Shown piece after piece: positions 36,638 to 45,062 of a DNA stretch of 64,000 nt. How positions within the stretch are numbered: position 1 is the first letter of the stretch; each line of letters starts with the position of its first letter. The position numbers were made by a program, and so were the translations under genes. The notes under the pieces were generated by a model. It worked only from the letters and a program-made list of their open reading frames with translations. It ran no database searches and was not told the DNA's origin. This stretch comes from Actinacidiphila oryziradicis (GTDB lineage Bacteria > Actinomycetota > Actinomycetes > Streptomycetales > Streptomycetaceae), in the NCBI RefSeq assembly GCF_005047355.1, contig NZ_SUMC01000011.1, positions 62,001 through 126,000 of the forward strand. The letters run 5' to 3'.

Positions 36638-39204
36638 GAGCCGGCCGTCCCTTCGAGGGAGAGGGTGCGTACGGGAAGGACCGGCCCGGCGAGGAGCCGC
36701 AGGTCGGGCTTGACCTGATCGCGCTCGGGGACGAATTTCACGGACGGGTCTGGGACATCGGGGGCGTTCACGAAGGAGACGAAGCGGCGCAGGCGCTCGG
36801 GGTCGTTGAGGGTGTCGGCCCATTCGTCGCGGTAGTTGGCGATGTGGGCGGCCATCAGCGCTTCGAGTTCGTCGCAGATGCCGAGCGAATCGTGCACGAC
36901 GACGTCCCGTATGTGGCCGAGGCCGCCGTCGACGCGCTCCAGCCAGGTGGAGGTGCGCTCCAGGCGGTCGGCGGTGCGGATGTAGAACATCAGGAAGCGG
37001 TCGATGAGCCGGACGAGTTCGGCGTCGCTCAGGTCCTGGGCGAGCAGGTCCGCGTGGCGCGGGGTGGCGCCGCCATTGCCGCCGACGTAGAGGTTCCAGC
37101 CGCTCGCGGTGGCGATGACACCGAAGTCCTTGCTCTGCGCCTCCGCGCACTCGCGTGCGCAGCCGGAGACCGCTGACTTGAGCTTGTGCGGTGAGCGCAG
37201 CCCCCGGTAGCGCAGCTCAAGGTCGATGGCCATCCGGACGCTGTCCTGGACGCCGTAGCGGCACCAGCTCTGGCCGACGCAGGATTTCACGGTGCGCAGC
37301 GACTTGCCGTAGGCGTGTCCGGACTCGAAGCCGGCGTCGACCAGCCGGGTCCAGATCATGGGGAGCTGTTCGACCCGGGCGCCGAACATGTCGATGCGCT
37401 GGCCGCCGGTGATCTTTGTGTAGAGGCCGAAGTCGCGGGCCACCTCGCCGATCACGATGAGCTTCTCGGGGGTGATCTCGCCGCCCGGGATGCGCGGCAC
37501 GATCGAGTACGAGCCGTTCTTCTGCAGGTTGGCGAGGAAGTGGTCGTTGGTGTCCTGCAGCGCGGCCTGCTCGCCGTCCAGGATGTGCCCGGACGCGCCG
37601 ACGGCCGGGGCCAGGGAGGCGATGACCGAGGCGACGACAGGCTTGCAGATCTCGCAGCCGTCGCCGCCACGGGCGGTGTCGCGGCCGTGGTGGTCGAGGA
37701 GTTCGGCGTACGTGGTGATGCGCAGCGCCCGTACGATCTCGTACAGCTCGGCGCGGGTGAAGGCGAAGCAGCCGCACAGCCCCTGGTCGGCGGCGGGCGG
37801 CAGCAGTTGGCCCAGTACCTTCACGCAACTGCCGCAGCCGGTGCCGGCTTTCGTGCACTTCCGCACTTCGGGGACCGTGGTGCAGGAGTGCTCGGTGATG
37901 GCTGCCAGGATGGTGCCCTTGGTGACGTTGTGGCAGCTGCAGATGACCGCCTCGTCGGGGAGCGAGGAGACGCCGAGCGCGACCGGCGCACCCGATCCGG
38001 CGGGCAGCACCAGCTGCCCGGGGGAGACCGGGGGCACGGACCCGGTGAGCGGGCGGAGCGTGCCGTAGGAGTCGGCGTCGCCGACGAGGATGCCGCCGAG
38101 CAGGACGCCCTCGGGGGAGACGACGAGCTTCTTGTAGACGCCGGAGCGGGAGTCGGAGTAGAGGACGTCCAGGCAGCCGGGGGTGGCGCCGTGCGCGTCG
38201 CCGAAGGACGCCACGTCGACGCCGAGGAGCTTGAGCTTGGTGGAGAGGTCGGCGCCGTCGAAGGTACCTGCCTCGCCCGCGATGGCGTTGGCGGCGACCT
38301 CGGCCATCTGGTAGCCGGGGGCGACCAGCCCGTACACCCGGCCGTCGGAGGCGAGCGCGCACTCACCGATGGCGTAGACAGCCTCGTCCGCCGTACGGCA
38401 CCGCTCGTCGACGACGATGCCGCCGCGTTCGCCGACCGGCAGCCCGCACTCGCGGGCGAGCTGGTCCCGGGGCCGTACGCCCGCCGAGAAGACGACGAGA
38501 TCGGCGTCGAGAGCGGAGCCGTCGGACAACGACATCCCGGTGACCGAGCCGTCCGGGCCGGTCACGATCTCCTGGGTGCCGACGCCCGTGTGCACGATCA
38601 GTCCCATGTCCTCGACGGTGCGGCGCAGCGCGGCCCCGCCGCCCTCGTCGACCTGGAGGGACATCAGGCGCGGGTTGAACTCCACGATGTGCGTGGTCAG
38701 CCCCAGCCCCTTCAGCGCGCCGGCCGCCTCCAGGCCGAGCAGCCCGCCGCCGACCACCGCGCCGGTGCGCGAGGTCATGGCGTACTCCTCGATCGCGAGG
38801 AGGTCCTCGACCGTGCGGTAGACGAAGCAGCCGGCCGCGTCCTTGCCGGGGACGGGTGGCACGAAGGGGTACGAGCCGGTGGCGAGGACCAGGGTGTCGT
38901 ACGCGACGGTCAGCCCGGAGCGGGCGGTCACGGTCCGCGCTTCGCGGTCGATGGTGACCGCCGGGTCGCCGAGGTGGAGCTCGATGCCGTGCTTCTCCAT
39001 GAACCCGGCCTCGACGAGAGAGAGCCCCTCAGGGGTCGTTCCGGAGAAGTACGAGGTCAGCTGGACGCGGTCGTACGCGGGGCGCGGCTCCTCGCAGAGC
39101 ACGATCACCCGGGCGCGCGAGGTCAGGTCCCGGTCGGCCAGCGCCTCCAGGAATCGCTGTCCGACCATCCCGTGGCCGACCAGCACGATCGTGGGCGTGG
39201 TCAT
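36634..39204 (-). CDS. nirB: Nitrite reductase [NAD(P)H] large subunit NirB
   Basis: An 856-residue cytoplasmic enzyme that reduces nitrite to ammonium. The order is an N-terminal FAD/NADH oxidoreductase domain (GHGMVGQRFLEAL, GGGLLGLEAAGAL), a BFD-type [2Fe-2S] domain (VICSCHNVTKGTI, CTKAGTGCGSCVKV), and a siroheme/[4Fe-4S] domain (SCVGQSWCRYG, SGCARECAEAQSKD). All Fe-S cysteines are present. It is coupled to nirD and lies two bases after the flavoprotein gene at 39207-40544. GlnR-type control is likely. Confidence 0.95.
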   Translation of the reverse strand: MTTPTIVLVGHGMVGQRFLEALADRDLTSRARVIVLCEEPRPAYDRVQLTSYFSGTTPEGLSLVEAGFMEKHGIELHLGDPAVTIDREARTVTARSGLTVAYDTLVLATGSYPFVPPVPGKDAAGCFVYRTVEDLLAIEEYAMTSRTGAVVGGGLLGLEAAGALKGLGLTTHIVEFNPRLMSLQVDEGGGAALRRTVEDMGLIVHTGVGTQEIVTGPDGSVTGMSLSDGSALDADLVVFSAGVRPRDQLARECGLPVGERGGIVVDERCRTADEAVYAIGECALASDGRVYGLVAPGYQMAEVAANAIAGEAGTFDGADLSTKLKLLGVDVASFGDAHGATPGCLDVLYSDSRSGVYKKLVVSPEGVLLGGILVGDADSYGTLRPLTGSVPPVSPGQLVLPAGSGAPVALGVSSLPDEAVICSCHNVTKGTILAAITEHSCTTVPEVRKCTKAGTGCGSCVKVLGQLLPPAADQGLCGCFAFTRAELYEIVRALRITTYAELLDHHGRDTARGGDGCEICKPVVASVIASLAPAVGASGHILDGEQAALQDTNDHFLANLQKNGSYSIVPRIPGGEITPEKLIVIGEVARDFGLYTKITGGQRIDMFGARVEQLPMIWTRLVDAGFESGHAYGKSLRTVKSCVGQSWCRYGVQDSVRMAIDLELRYRGLRSPHKLKSAVSGCARECAEAQSKDFGVIATASGWNLYVGGNGGATPRHADLLAQDLSDAELVRLIDRFLMFYIRTADRLERTSTWLERVDGGLGHIRDVVVHDSLGICDELEALMAAHIANYRDEWADTLNDPERLRRFVSFVNAPDVPDPSVKFVPERDQVKPDLRLLAGPVLPVRTLSLEGTAGS

Positions 39205-39206
39205 CG

Positions 39207-40544
39207 TCAGGACCCTCCGTCGTTGGTGAGCAGGTGAAGCAGTGGGGTTGGGCCGGAGGGCAGCGGTTCGTCGCTCTCCCAGGTGCGGGCGAGGGTGCCC
39301 ACAGCGGCGAGGTCGCCGAGCAGGATGCCGCCGACCAGGCGGTCGCCGCGCATCACGACCTTGCGGTACGCGCCTTTTGTCGCGTCCGAGAGGCGCAGCA
39401 CGTCGTCGCCGGGGGCAGGCACGGGGTCGCCGAAGGCGGCGATGTCGAGGGGGCCGGGACCGTTCAGGGTGAGCCGGGTGAGCGTCCGGGTGCCGGTGTA
39501 GCGGGACAACTCAGCCCGTCCGGCGTTTGAGGACCGGGGGGTCCATGGGGGCGGGGCCTCCCTGGTTTCGGGAAGGTGGGGGCACCTCCCAGCGGTAGCT
39601 GGGGGAGGGCCAGGGGAGAGGCCCGCCGCAGGCGCGCCCGCCGCGAGAATGCGCGCCAGCACATCCGCCTGCTCGCGGGCCGGGCCCGCCAGGCCGTACA
39701 CGACACCGGCGTGCTGGGCGCAGTCGCCGATCGCGTAGATGTCCGGGTCGCAGGTGCGCAGCTCGTCATCCACGACAATGCCCTTGGCGACGTCCAGCCC
39801 GGCCGCCTGAGCGAGGCCCACCCGGGGCCGTACGCCGCAGGCGAGCACCACCACGTCGGCGTCGAGCCGGTAGCCGTCGGCCAGTTCGACCTGATGGCAA
39901 CGGCCCTGTCGCAGACCGCGCACCCGGCACTCGGTGTGGACCTCAATGCCGAGCGATTCCAGATGCGTGCGCAGCAGCTTCGCGGCGGCCTCATCGAGAT
40001 GCCGCTCCATGAGGTACTCGCCCTCCTGGGCCAGCACCACCTGCGCCCCGCGCGCGGCCAGCGCCCGCGCCGCCGAGACGCCGAGCAGCCCGCCGCCGAT
40101 CACCACGGCCCGTATGCCTTCCCCGGCCAGCGCCTGCGACAGCGCCAGGCAGTCGTCCATCGTCCGGAAGGCGTGCACCCCGGGCGGCAGTTCGCGCTGC
40201 CCCTCCTCGTACAGCCCCCGCAGCGGCGGCAGTACGGGGTTCGAGCCCGTCGCCAGCACCAGCGCGTCATACGGGACCGTGCTTCCGTCGTCGCAGCGCA
40301 CCACCCGGTCGCCCCGGTCGATCCGCACCACCCGCACCCCGCACCGGACCGCACCCCCGGGGACCTCCGGCAGCGCCACGACTTCCGGTGCGTACCGCCC
40401 CGCCAGCACCTCGGCGAGCAGCACCCGGTTGTACGGCGCGTGCTGCTCCTCGCCGATCAGCGTGACGTCCACGTCGCCACACGGCGCGAGCTGTTGCGCG
40501 AGGCGCGCCCCCGCCATTCCGCCGCCGACCACCGCAATCTTCAT
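39207..40544 (-). CDS. FAD-dependent oxidoreductase, first gene of the nitrite reductase operon
   Basis: A 445-residue pyridine-nucleotide-disulfide-type flavoprotein. VVGGGMAGARLAQQL binds FAD, VVIGGGLLGVSAARAL binds NAD(P), and CDPDIYAIGDCAQHAGVVYG is the second FAD motif. It resembles the N-terminal half of NirB and probably feeds electrons to nitrite or nitrate reduction. Residues about 300-345 (GLSPGPPPATAGRCPHLPE, TREAPPPWTPRSSNAGRAE) are encoded by an inserted intergenic-type repeat (39512-39609) kept in frame. Activity may persist, because the insert falls between domains. Confidence 0.85.
   Translation of the reverse strand: MKIAVVGGGMAGARLAQQLAPCGDVDVTLIGEEQHAPYNRVLLAEVLAGRYAPEVVALPEVPGGAVRCGVRVVRIDRGDRVVRCDDGSTVPYDALVLATGSNPVLPPLRGLYEEGQRELPPGVHAFRTMDDCLALSQALAGEGIRAVVIGGGLLGVSAARALAARGAQVVLAQEGEYLMERHLDEAAAKLLRTHLESLGIEVHTECRVRGLRQGRCHQVELADGYRLDADVVVLACGVRPRVGLAQAAGLDVAKGIVVDDELRTCDPDIYAIGDCAQHAGVVYGLAGPAREQADVLARILAAGAPAAGLSPGPPPATAGRCPHLPETREAPPPWTPRSSNAGRAELSRYTGTRTLTRLTLNGPGPLDIAAFGDPVPAPGDDVLRLSDATKGAYRKVVMRGDRLVGGILLGDLAAVGTLARTWESDEPLPSGPTPLLHLLTNDGGS
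39512..39609. repeat. Composite dispersed repeat inside a coding region
   Basis: CAGCCCGTCCGGCGTTTGAG (39512-39531, family A) is followed by GGGGGCACCTCCCAGCGGTA and CTGGGGGAGGG (about 39580-39609, family C). Both families are otherwise intergenic in this window. The length keeps the host gene in frame. Confidence 0.75.
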
Positions 40545-40567
40545 GCTTACGAGCGTGCGGGGCGGCT

Positions 40568-40605
40568 GTTTCCCGGCAGCATCCTGGCGGTTTCCCGAAA
40601 GGAAC
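40568..40605 (-). promoter_or_regulatory. GlnR box before the nitrite reductase operon
   Basis: On the minus strand GTTCC-n6-GAAAC-n6-GATGC-n6-GAAAC fits the GlnR pattern gTnAc-n6-GaAAc-n6-GtnAC-n6-GAAAc, with both GAAAC cores exact and 22 bases apart. The box edge is 24 bases from the ATG. GlnR would activate the operon under nitrogen limitation. Confidence 0.75.
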
Positions 40606-40657
40606 AGTGCCCTCAGCGGGCGCTGAGCCGGGCTGTGAGACTACGGATGCTTGGGAG

Positions 40658-41257
40658 TCAGGCGACGGAGAAGGAGGAGGTGTCCAGCGTGAAGTCGAAC
40701 GGCTCAGGGATGTGGATCTTCTGGCCGAACTCCACGGTCGAGCTGGACTGATAGCCGTGGTCGGACGGTGCGGAGAACACCGAGACGGTTTCCTTCTGCA
40801 TGTCGACCAGGAGATAGACCGGCACTCCCGCCTTGCCGTAGGCCTCCAGCTTGTCGCCCCAGTCATTGCCACGAGTGGAACCGGAGGTCAGCTCGGCTGC
40901 CAGGGAGAGCGCCTCGCCGGGGAGCCGGATACTGTCCACGACTACTGCGTCCGCATCAGCCACATGAATGTCCGGTCCGAAAGCACGGCTTACGGAGGGG
41001 AAGACGTACAGGCACGGGGCGACGTCCGCGACGTGGTTCTCCGGCGCATGTTGGTTGAGCTGGCGAGTCAGGCTCCGCATGATTGGCAGATAGGCCCCCT
41101 TCGACCACGGCGACATGACGATGCTCTCCCCGACGATCTCTACCTTGAACCCCTCCGGAATGCGTTGATCGAGGTCCTCAAGTATGTCGAGCAGACGGGG
41201 GAAGGGCAGCGGCAACTCGGCGGCAGAAGACATCGGCGCATCCAATGTGGCGGTCAC
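40658..41257 (-). CDS. Uma2-family (DUF820) PD-(D/E)XK nuclease-like protein
   Basis: A 199-residue protein from a GTG preceded by GGAGGG. The Uma2 core is present: GFKVEIVGESIVMSPWS, FGPDIHVADADAVVV with the active-site Asp, LAAELTSGSTRGND with the catalytic Glu, and DKLEAYGKAGVPVYLLVD with the Lys. Such proteins are abundant in Streptomyces and their targets are unknown. It lies between nasA and the nir operon without obvious functional link. The ATG at 41233 is an alternative start. Confidence 0.8.
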   Translation of the reverse strand: MTATLDAPMSSAAELPLPFPRLLDILEDLDQRIPEGFKVEIVGESIVMSPWSKGAYLPIMRSLTRQLNQHAPENHVADVAPCLYVFPSVSRAFGPDIHVADADAVVVDSIRLPGEALSLAAELTSGSTRGNDWGDKLEAYGKAGVPVYLLVDMQKETVSVFSAPSDHGYQSSSTVEFGQKIHIPEPFDFTLDTSSFSVA

Positions 41258-41329
41258 TAGGCGGCCCTCCCCATAAGCGTTCGTAGACGCGTCCAGCGTA
41301 ACCGCCGTACGGGTGAGCCGGGCCCGCAT

Positions 41330-43447
41330 TCACTCCGGAGAGTGACCGGCTGCTTCCACCCGCACCGCGCACACCTTGAACTCCGGCATCCGGGACGTCG
41401 GGTCGAGGGCGGGATTGGTGAGCGTATTCGCCCGCCCCTCGCCCGCCCAGTGAAACGGCATGAACACCGTGTCGGCCCGGATCGCCCGGCTGATCAGCGC
41501 GGGGGCGACCGCACGGCCGCGCCGGGAGGTGACGGCGACCGGCTCGCCGTCGGCTATCCCGAGGAGGTCGGCGAGGCGGGGGTGGAGCTGGACGTACGGG
41601 CCGGGGGCGGCGGCGTTGAGCTCGGGGACGCGGCGGGTCTGGGCGCCGGACTGGTAGTGGGTGAGGACCCGGCCGGTCGTCAGATACAGGGGGTAGTCGG
41701 CGTCGGGCTCCTCGGCCGAGGGGCGGTGGAGTACGGGGATGAAGCGGGCCCGGCCGTCAGGGGTCGCGAACCGGTCGAGGAAGAGCCGTGGGGTGCCCGG
41801 ATGGGCCCCAGCCCCAGCCCCAGCCCCAGCCCCAGCGGAAGCGTCGGGACAGGGCCAGAAGACTCCGTCCTCCGCAGCGATCCGCTCGTAAGTGATCCCG
41901 GAGTAGTCGGCCGGCCCGCCGGCCGAGGCACGGCGCAGCTCGTCGAAGACCTCCTCCGGGTCCGTGGGGAAGCCCTTCTCCCAGCCGAGCCGGGCGGCGA
42001 GCCCGTGCAGGACGTCGAGGTCGCTGCGGACCCCCGGCGGCGGGTCGATCGCCTTGCGGCGCAGCAGGACCCGGCCCTCCAGGTTGGTCGTGGTGCCGGT
42101 CTCCTCGGCCCACTGCGTGACGGGGAGCACCACATCCGCCATCGCGGCCGTCTCCGAGAGGACGACATCGCACACCGCGAGGAAGTCCAGCGAGGCGATC
42201 CGCTCCGTGATGTGCGCGGCGCGAGGTGCCGAGACCACCGGGTTGGACCCCATCAGCAGCAGAGCCTTCACGTCCCCGCCGAGTGCGTCCAGTAGCTCGT
42301 AGGCGCTGCGGCCGGGCGCCGGCAGGTCGTCGGCGTCGACGCCCCAGACCCCGGCGACATGCGCGCGTGCCGCCGGGTCGTCGAGCTTGCGGTAGCCGGG
42401 TAGTTGGTCGGCCTTCTGGCCGTGCTCGCGGCCGCCCTGTCCATTGCCCTGGCCGGTGAGGCAGCCGTAGCCGGACAGGGGGCGCCCGGCGCGCCCGGTG
42501 GCCAGGCAGAGGTTGATCCAGGCGCTGACGGTGTCGGTGCCCTTGGACTGCTGCTCGGGGCCGCGTGCGGTGAGCACCATGCTGTCCGGCGCACCGCAGA
42601 ACATCGCGACGGCCTCGCGCAGTTGCGGCACCGGCACGCCGGTGATCCGCTCCACCAGCTCGGGCCAGTGGGAGATCGCCGCCGAGCGGGCGTTCTCCCA
42701 GCCGGTCGTGCGGCCGGCGATGAAGCCCTCGTCGAGGAGCCCGTCGGCGACCACGAGGTGCAGGAGCCCCAGCGCCAGCGCCAGGTCCGTCCCCGGCCGG
42801 GGTTGTAGATGCAGGTCGGCCTGTTCGGCGGTGCGGGTCCGGCGCGGGTCGACGACGATCAGCTTGCCGCCGTTCTCCCTCAGCCGGGTGAAGTAGCGCA
42901 GCGCGGGCGGCATCGTCTCGGCGGGATTGGACCCGACGAGGATCACGCACCCGGTCCTCGGGATGTCCTCCAGCGGGAACGGCAGCCCCCGGTCCAGCCC
43001 GAAGGCCCTCTGGTGCGCGGCCGCGGCCGACGACATGCAGAACCGTCCGTTGTAGTCGATCTGCGAGGTCCGCAGCACGACCCGGGCGAACTTCCCCAGC
43101 GCGTACGCCTTCTCGTTGGTCAGCCCGCCACCCCCGAACACCCCCACCGCGTCGGGCCCATGACCTGCCCGTGCCCGCACCAGCCTTTCGGCGACCCGGT
43201 CCAGGGCCTCCTCCCAGCCGGCCGGTTCGAGCCGACCCGTGGTGCGGCTGCGGATCAGCGGCCCGGTCAGCCGCACGCGAGAGGAGAGCACTTCGGGCGC
43301 TGTGCGGCCCTTGCCGCACAGCGCGCCCCTGTTCACGGGGAAGTCGGCCCACTCCACCACCTCGACGCCGCCCTCGGACGGCCTGAGTCCCATGCCGCAC
43401 TGCAGGGCGCAGTAGGGGCAATGCGTGTCGATTGCGGGGGTGCTCAT
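41330..43447 (-). CDS. nasA: Assimilatory nitrate reductase, molybdopterin catalytic subunit
   Basis: A 705-residue bis-MGD oxidoreductase reducing nitrate to nitrite. The N-terminal [4Fe-4S] ligands are C10, C13, C17 and C44 (HCPYCALQCGM and GALCGKG). Mo-cofactor segments include GSNPAETMPPALRYF, GRAGRPLSGYGCLTGQGNGQ (20 residues) and the C-terminal ADTVFMPFHW. The start at 43447 removes an Arg-rich extension. A hexanucleotide repeat encodes Gly-Ala repeats near residue 540. Electron donors could be the flavoprotein in the nir operon. A GlnR-like box lies upstream. Confidence 0.9.
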   Translation of the reverse strand: MSTPAIDTHCPYCALQCGMGLRPSEGGVEVVEWADFPVNRGALCGKGRTAPEVLSSRVRLTGPLIRSRTTGRLEPAGWEEALDRVAERLVRARAGHGPDAVGVFGGGGLTNEKAYALGKFARVVLRTSQIDYNGRFCMSSAAAAHQRAFGLDRGLPFPLEDIPRTGCVILVGSNPAETMPPALRYFTRLRENGGKLIVVDPRRTRTAEQADLHLQPRPGTDLALALGLLHLVVADGLLDEGFIAGRTTGWENARSAAISHWPELVERITGVPVPQLREAVAMFCGAPDSMVLTARGPEQQSKGTDTVSAWINLCLATGRAGRPLSGYGCLTGQGNGQGGREHGQKADQLPGYRKLDDPAARAHVAGVWGVDADDLPAPGRSAYELLDALGGDVKALLLMGSNPVVSAPRAAHITERIASLDFLAVCDVVLSETAAMADVVLPVTQWAEETGTTTNLEGRVLLRRKAIDPPPGVRSDLDVLHGLAARLGWEKGFPTDPEEVFDELRRASAGGPADYSGITYERIAAEDGVFWPCPDASAGAGAGAGAGAHPGTPRLFLDRFATPDGRARFIPVLHRPSAEEPDADYPLYLTTGRVLTHYQSGAQTRRVPELNAAAPGPYVQLHPRLADLLGIADGEPVAVTSRRGRAVAPALISRAIRADTVFMPFHWAGEGRANTLTNPALDPTSRMPEFKVCAVRVEAAGHSPE
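41805..41836. repeat. In-frame hexanucleotide tandem repeat (CCCCAG)n in nasA
   Basis: About five copies of CCCCAG encode alternating Gly-Ala on the minus strand in a surface-loop-like segment. A change of one unit would keep the frame. Confidence 0.85.
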
Positions 43448-43470
43448 GGCCGTCAGCATGCTTCCGGCGT

Positions 43471-43508
43471 GTTTCGCTGCGTCCGCCCCCGGGTTACGCC
43501 GCCGGTAA
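43471..43508 (-). promoter_or_regulatory. GlnR-like box before nasA
   Basis: Minus strand TTACC-n6-GTAAC-n6-GCGGA-n6-GAAAC has GlnR half-site spacing (11 and 22 bases) with weaker matches than the nir box. It ends 24 bases before the nasA ATG, the same distance as the nir box. Confidence 0.55.
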
Positions 43509-43515
43509 ACCCCCC

Positions 43516-44229
43516 TCAGCGCGCGGCGACCCGCGCTGTGAGGGCTCGGGCCACTCCCGGCTCCTTCGGTCCGAGGAGATGCGGATCGGGCGTGAACACG
43601 GCGTCGTAGGCCGCCTTCCCGGCACCCGCGACCTCCCGTGCGCCGCCGTACCACCATGTGACGTCGTGTCGCTCGTCCACGCCGATCCCGTACGCGTCGA
43701 TGCCCGCAGCGGCGCACAGTGCCAACGCCCGGCGTATGTGAAAGCCCTGGCTGACCAGGATCGCCCGGTCCACGCCGAAGATCCGCTTGGCGCGGTCGCA
43801 GGAGTCCCAGGTGTCGAAGCCCGCGTAGTCCAGCACGATCTTGGCCGCAGGCACGCCGTGCTTCTCCAGATACGCACGCATGGTGGTCGGCTCGTCGTAG
43901 TCGGTGCGGCTGTTGTCACCGGTGACAAGGATCGCCTTGATCTTCTTGTCCTGGTACAGCTCCGCCGCCGCGTCCAGCCGATGCGCCAGATACGGCGACG
44001 GCCCGGACGGCGTCAGCCCCGCCCCGAACACCACCGCCACTGGTGCCTGCGGCACATCCGCCAACGTCCGCACCCGCCCCGAGGCCGAGGCCTGCAACCA
44101 CGCGCCCGGCAGCAGCGCCAGCACCACACCGAGCATCACGATCTGCACGAGGCGCCGCCATCCGCGCCTCGTACTCGGCATCCGCAGCCGTAGCCGTAGT
44201 AGCTTGCGCACACGCCCTCCCCTGGCCAT
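43516..44229 (-). CDS. YdcF/SanA/ElyC-family (DUF218) membrane-anchored protein
   Basis: A 237-residue protein with a basic N-terminus and one membrane segment at about 28-46 (IVMLGVVLALLPGAWLQ). The DUF218 domain follows: VAVVFGAGLTPSGPSPYLAH, KAILVTGDNSRTDYDEP, VSQGFHIRRALALC and GAREVAGAGKAAYDA. SanA/ElyC relatives affect envelope barrier function and vancomycin sensitivity; the biochemical activity is uncertain. Confidence 0.85.
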   Translation of the reverse strand: MARGGRVRKLLRLRLRMPSTRRGWRRLVQIVMLGVVLALLPGAWLQASASGRVRTLADVPQAPVAVVFGAGLTPSGPSPYLAHRLDAAAELYQDKKIKAILVTGDNSRTDYDEPTTMRAYLEKHGVPAAKIVLDYAGFDTWDSCDRAKRIFGVDRAILVSQGFHIRRALALCAAAGIDAYGIGVDERHDVTWWYGGAREVAGAGKAAYDAVFTPDPHLLGPKEPGVARALTARVAAR

Positions 44230-44333
44230 CGCTGGTCCCCCGTCCCATGATCCGACGCACAGCGGTCCGGCACGGTTGCGCCAATCCCGATGGCAATCAC
44301 TCTAAGTGACTCCCTGACAACGCCCCACAAGCG

Positions 44334-44792
44334 GTGCGGCAGCATGGCCACGTGCGCCACGATGACCGCCCCCGCCTGTCGTTCTTCGTCTACGGCACGC
44401 TCCGCCCCGGCGAGGCCAACCACGACTCGCTGCTTCGCGGGCGGATCGAGTCCGAGGTCCCAGCCGTGCTGTCCGGCGCGGCCCTGTACGACGGGCCGGG
44501 GTACCCGTACGCCTTCGACGACCCCGACGGCGGCCGGGTCATCAGCCGGGTCGTCGGCGAACTGATCGAGCCGCTGCCGGAGCTCTACGACCAGGTGCTC
44601 GCCGACCTGGACCGGCTGGAGGAGTACGTACCGGGAAGGGACGCCAACCTGTACGAACGGGTCGCCCGCGAGGTGCGCGCAAACGGCCCGGGAACGGTCA
44701 CCGCGTGGGTGTACCTGGCCGGGGCGGCCCTGGAGCGCGCGCTGCGGGCCGACGGGCGGCGCATCCCAGGCGGGGACTGGAAGCGTCGCTGA
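44334..44792 (+). CDS. Gamma-glutamylcyclotransferase-family protein
   Basis: A protein of about 150 residues with the GGCT fold. FFVYGTLRPGEANHD carries the YGTLR substrate loop, and the catalytic Glu is in DRLEEYVPG. The fold serves gamma-glutamyl-amine or glutathione turnover; the exact substrate is unknown. The start is uncertain: GTG at 44334 or 44352, neither with a good ribosome site. The 270-base gap that follows holds no gene I can support. Confidence 0.8.
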   Translation: MRQHGHVRHDDRPRLSFFVYGTLRPGEANHDSLLRGRIESEVPAVLSGAALYDGPGYPYAFDDPDGGRVISRVVGELIEPLPELYDQVLADLDRLEEYVPGRDANLYERVAREVRANGPGTVTAWVYLAGAALERALRADGRRIPGGDWKRR

Positions 44793-45062
44793 CGCGGTCT
44801 GGCTGGCGCTCAGTGCTGCACTGGAACGCCCCGGCAGGGCATGCTGCGGTCTGCCCAGGAAGGTGCAACCGGCGGCGTCGCACGCGGTCTCCGTAACCCG
44901 GGCGTGGTCATGACGTATGAGCCCCCGTCCCGCCCGTCACACTGGTGTCTCAAATATCCTGACAGGTTCCTCACCATCGCCGCTACGGGGCGGTGAAGTC
45001 GCCGAAATCAGCCGTGATGCTCGCGCAACTGCCCCGCAACCCCGCTCCGCCACACTCGGACC

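Noticed and set aside
41805..41836. CRISPR-like repetition
   Set aside because: It is a short hexanucleotide microsatellite within nasA without spacers.
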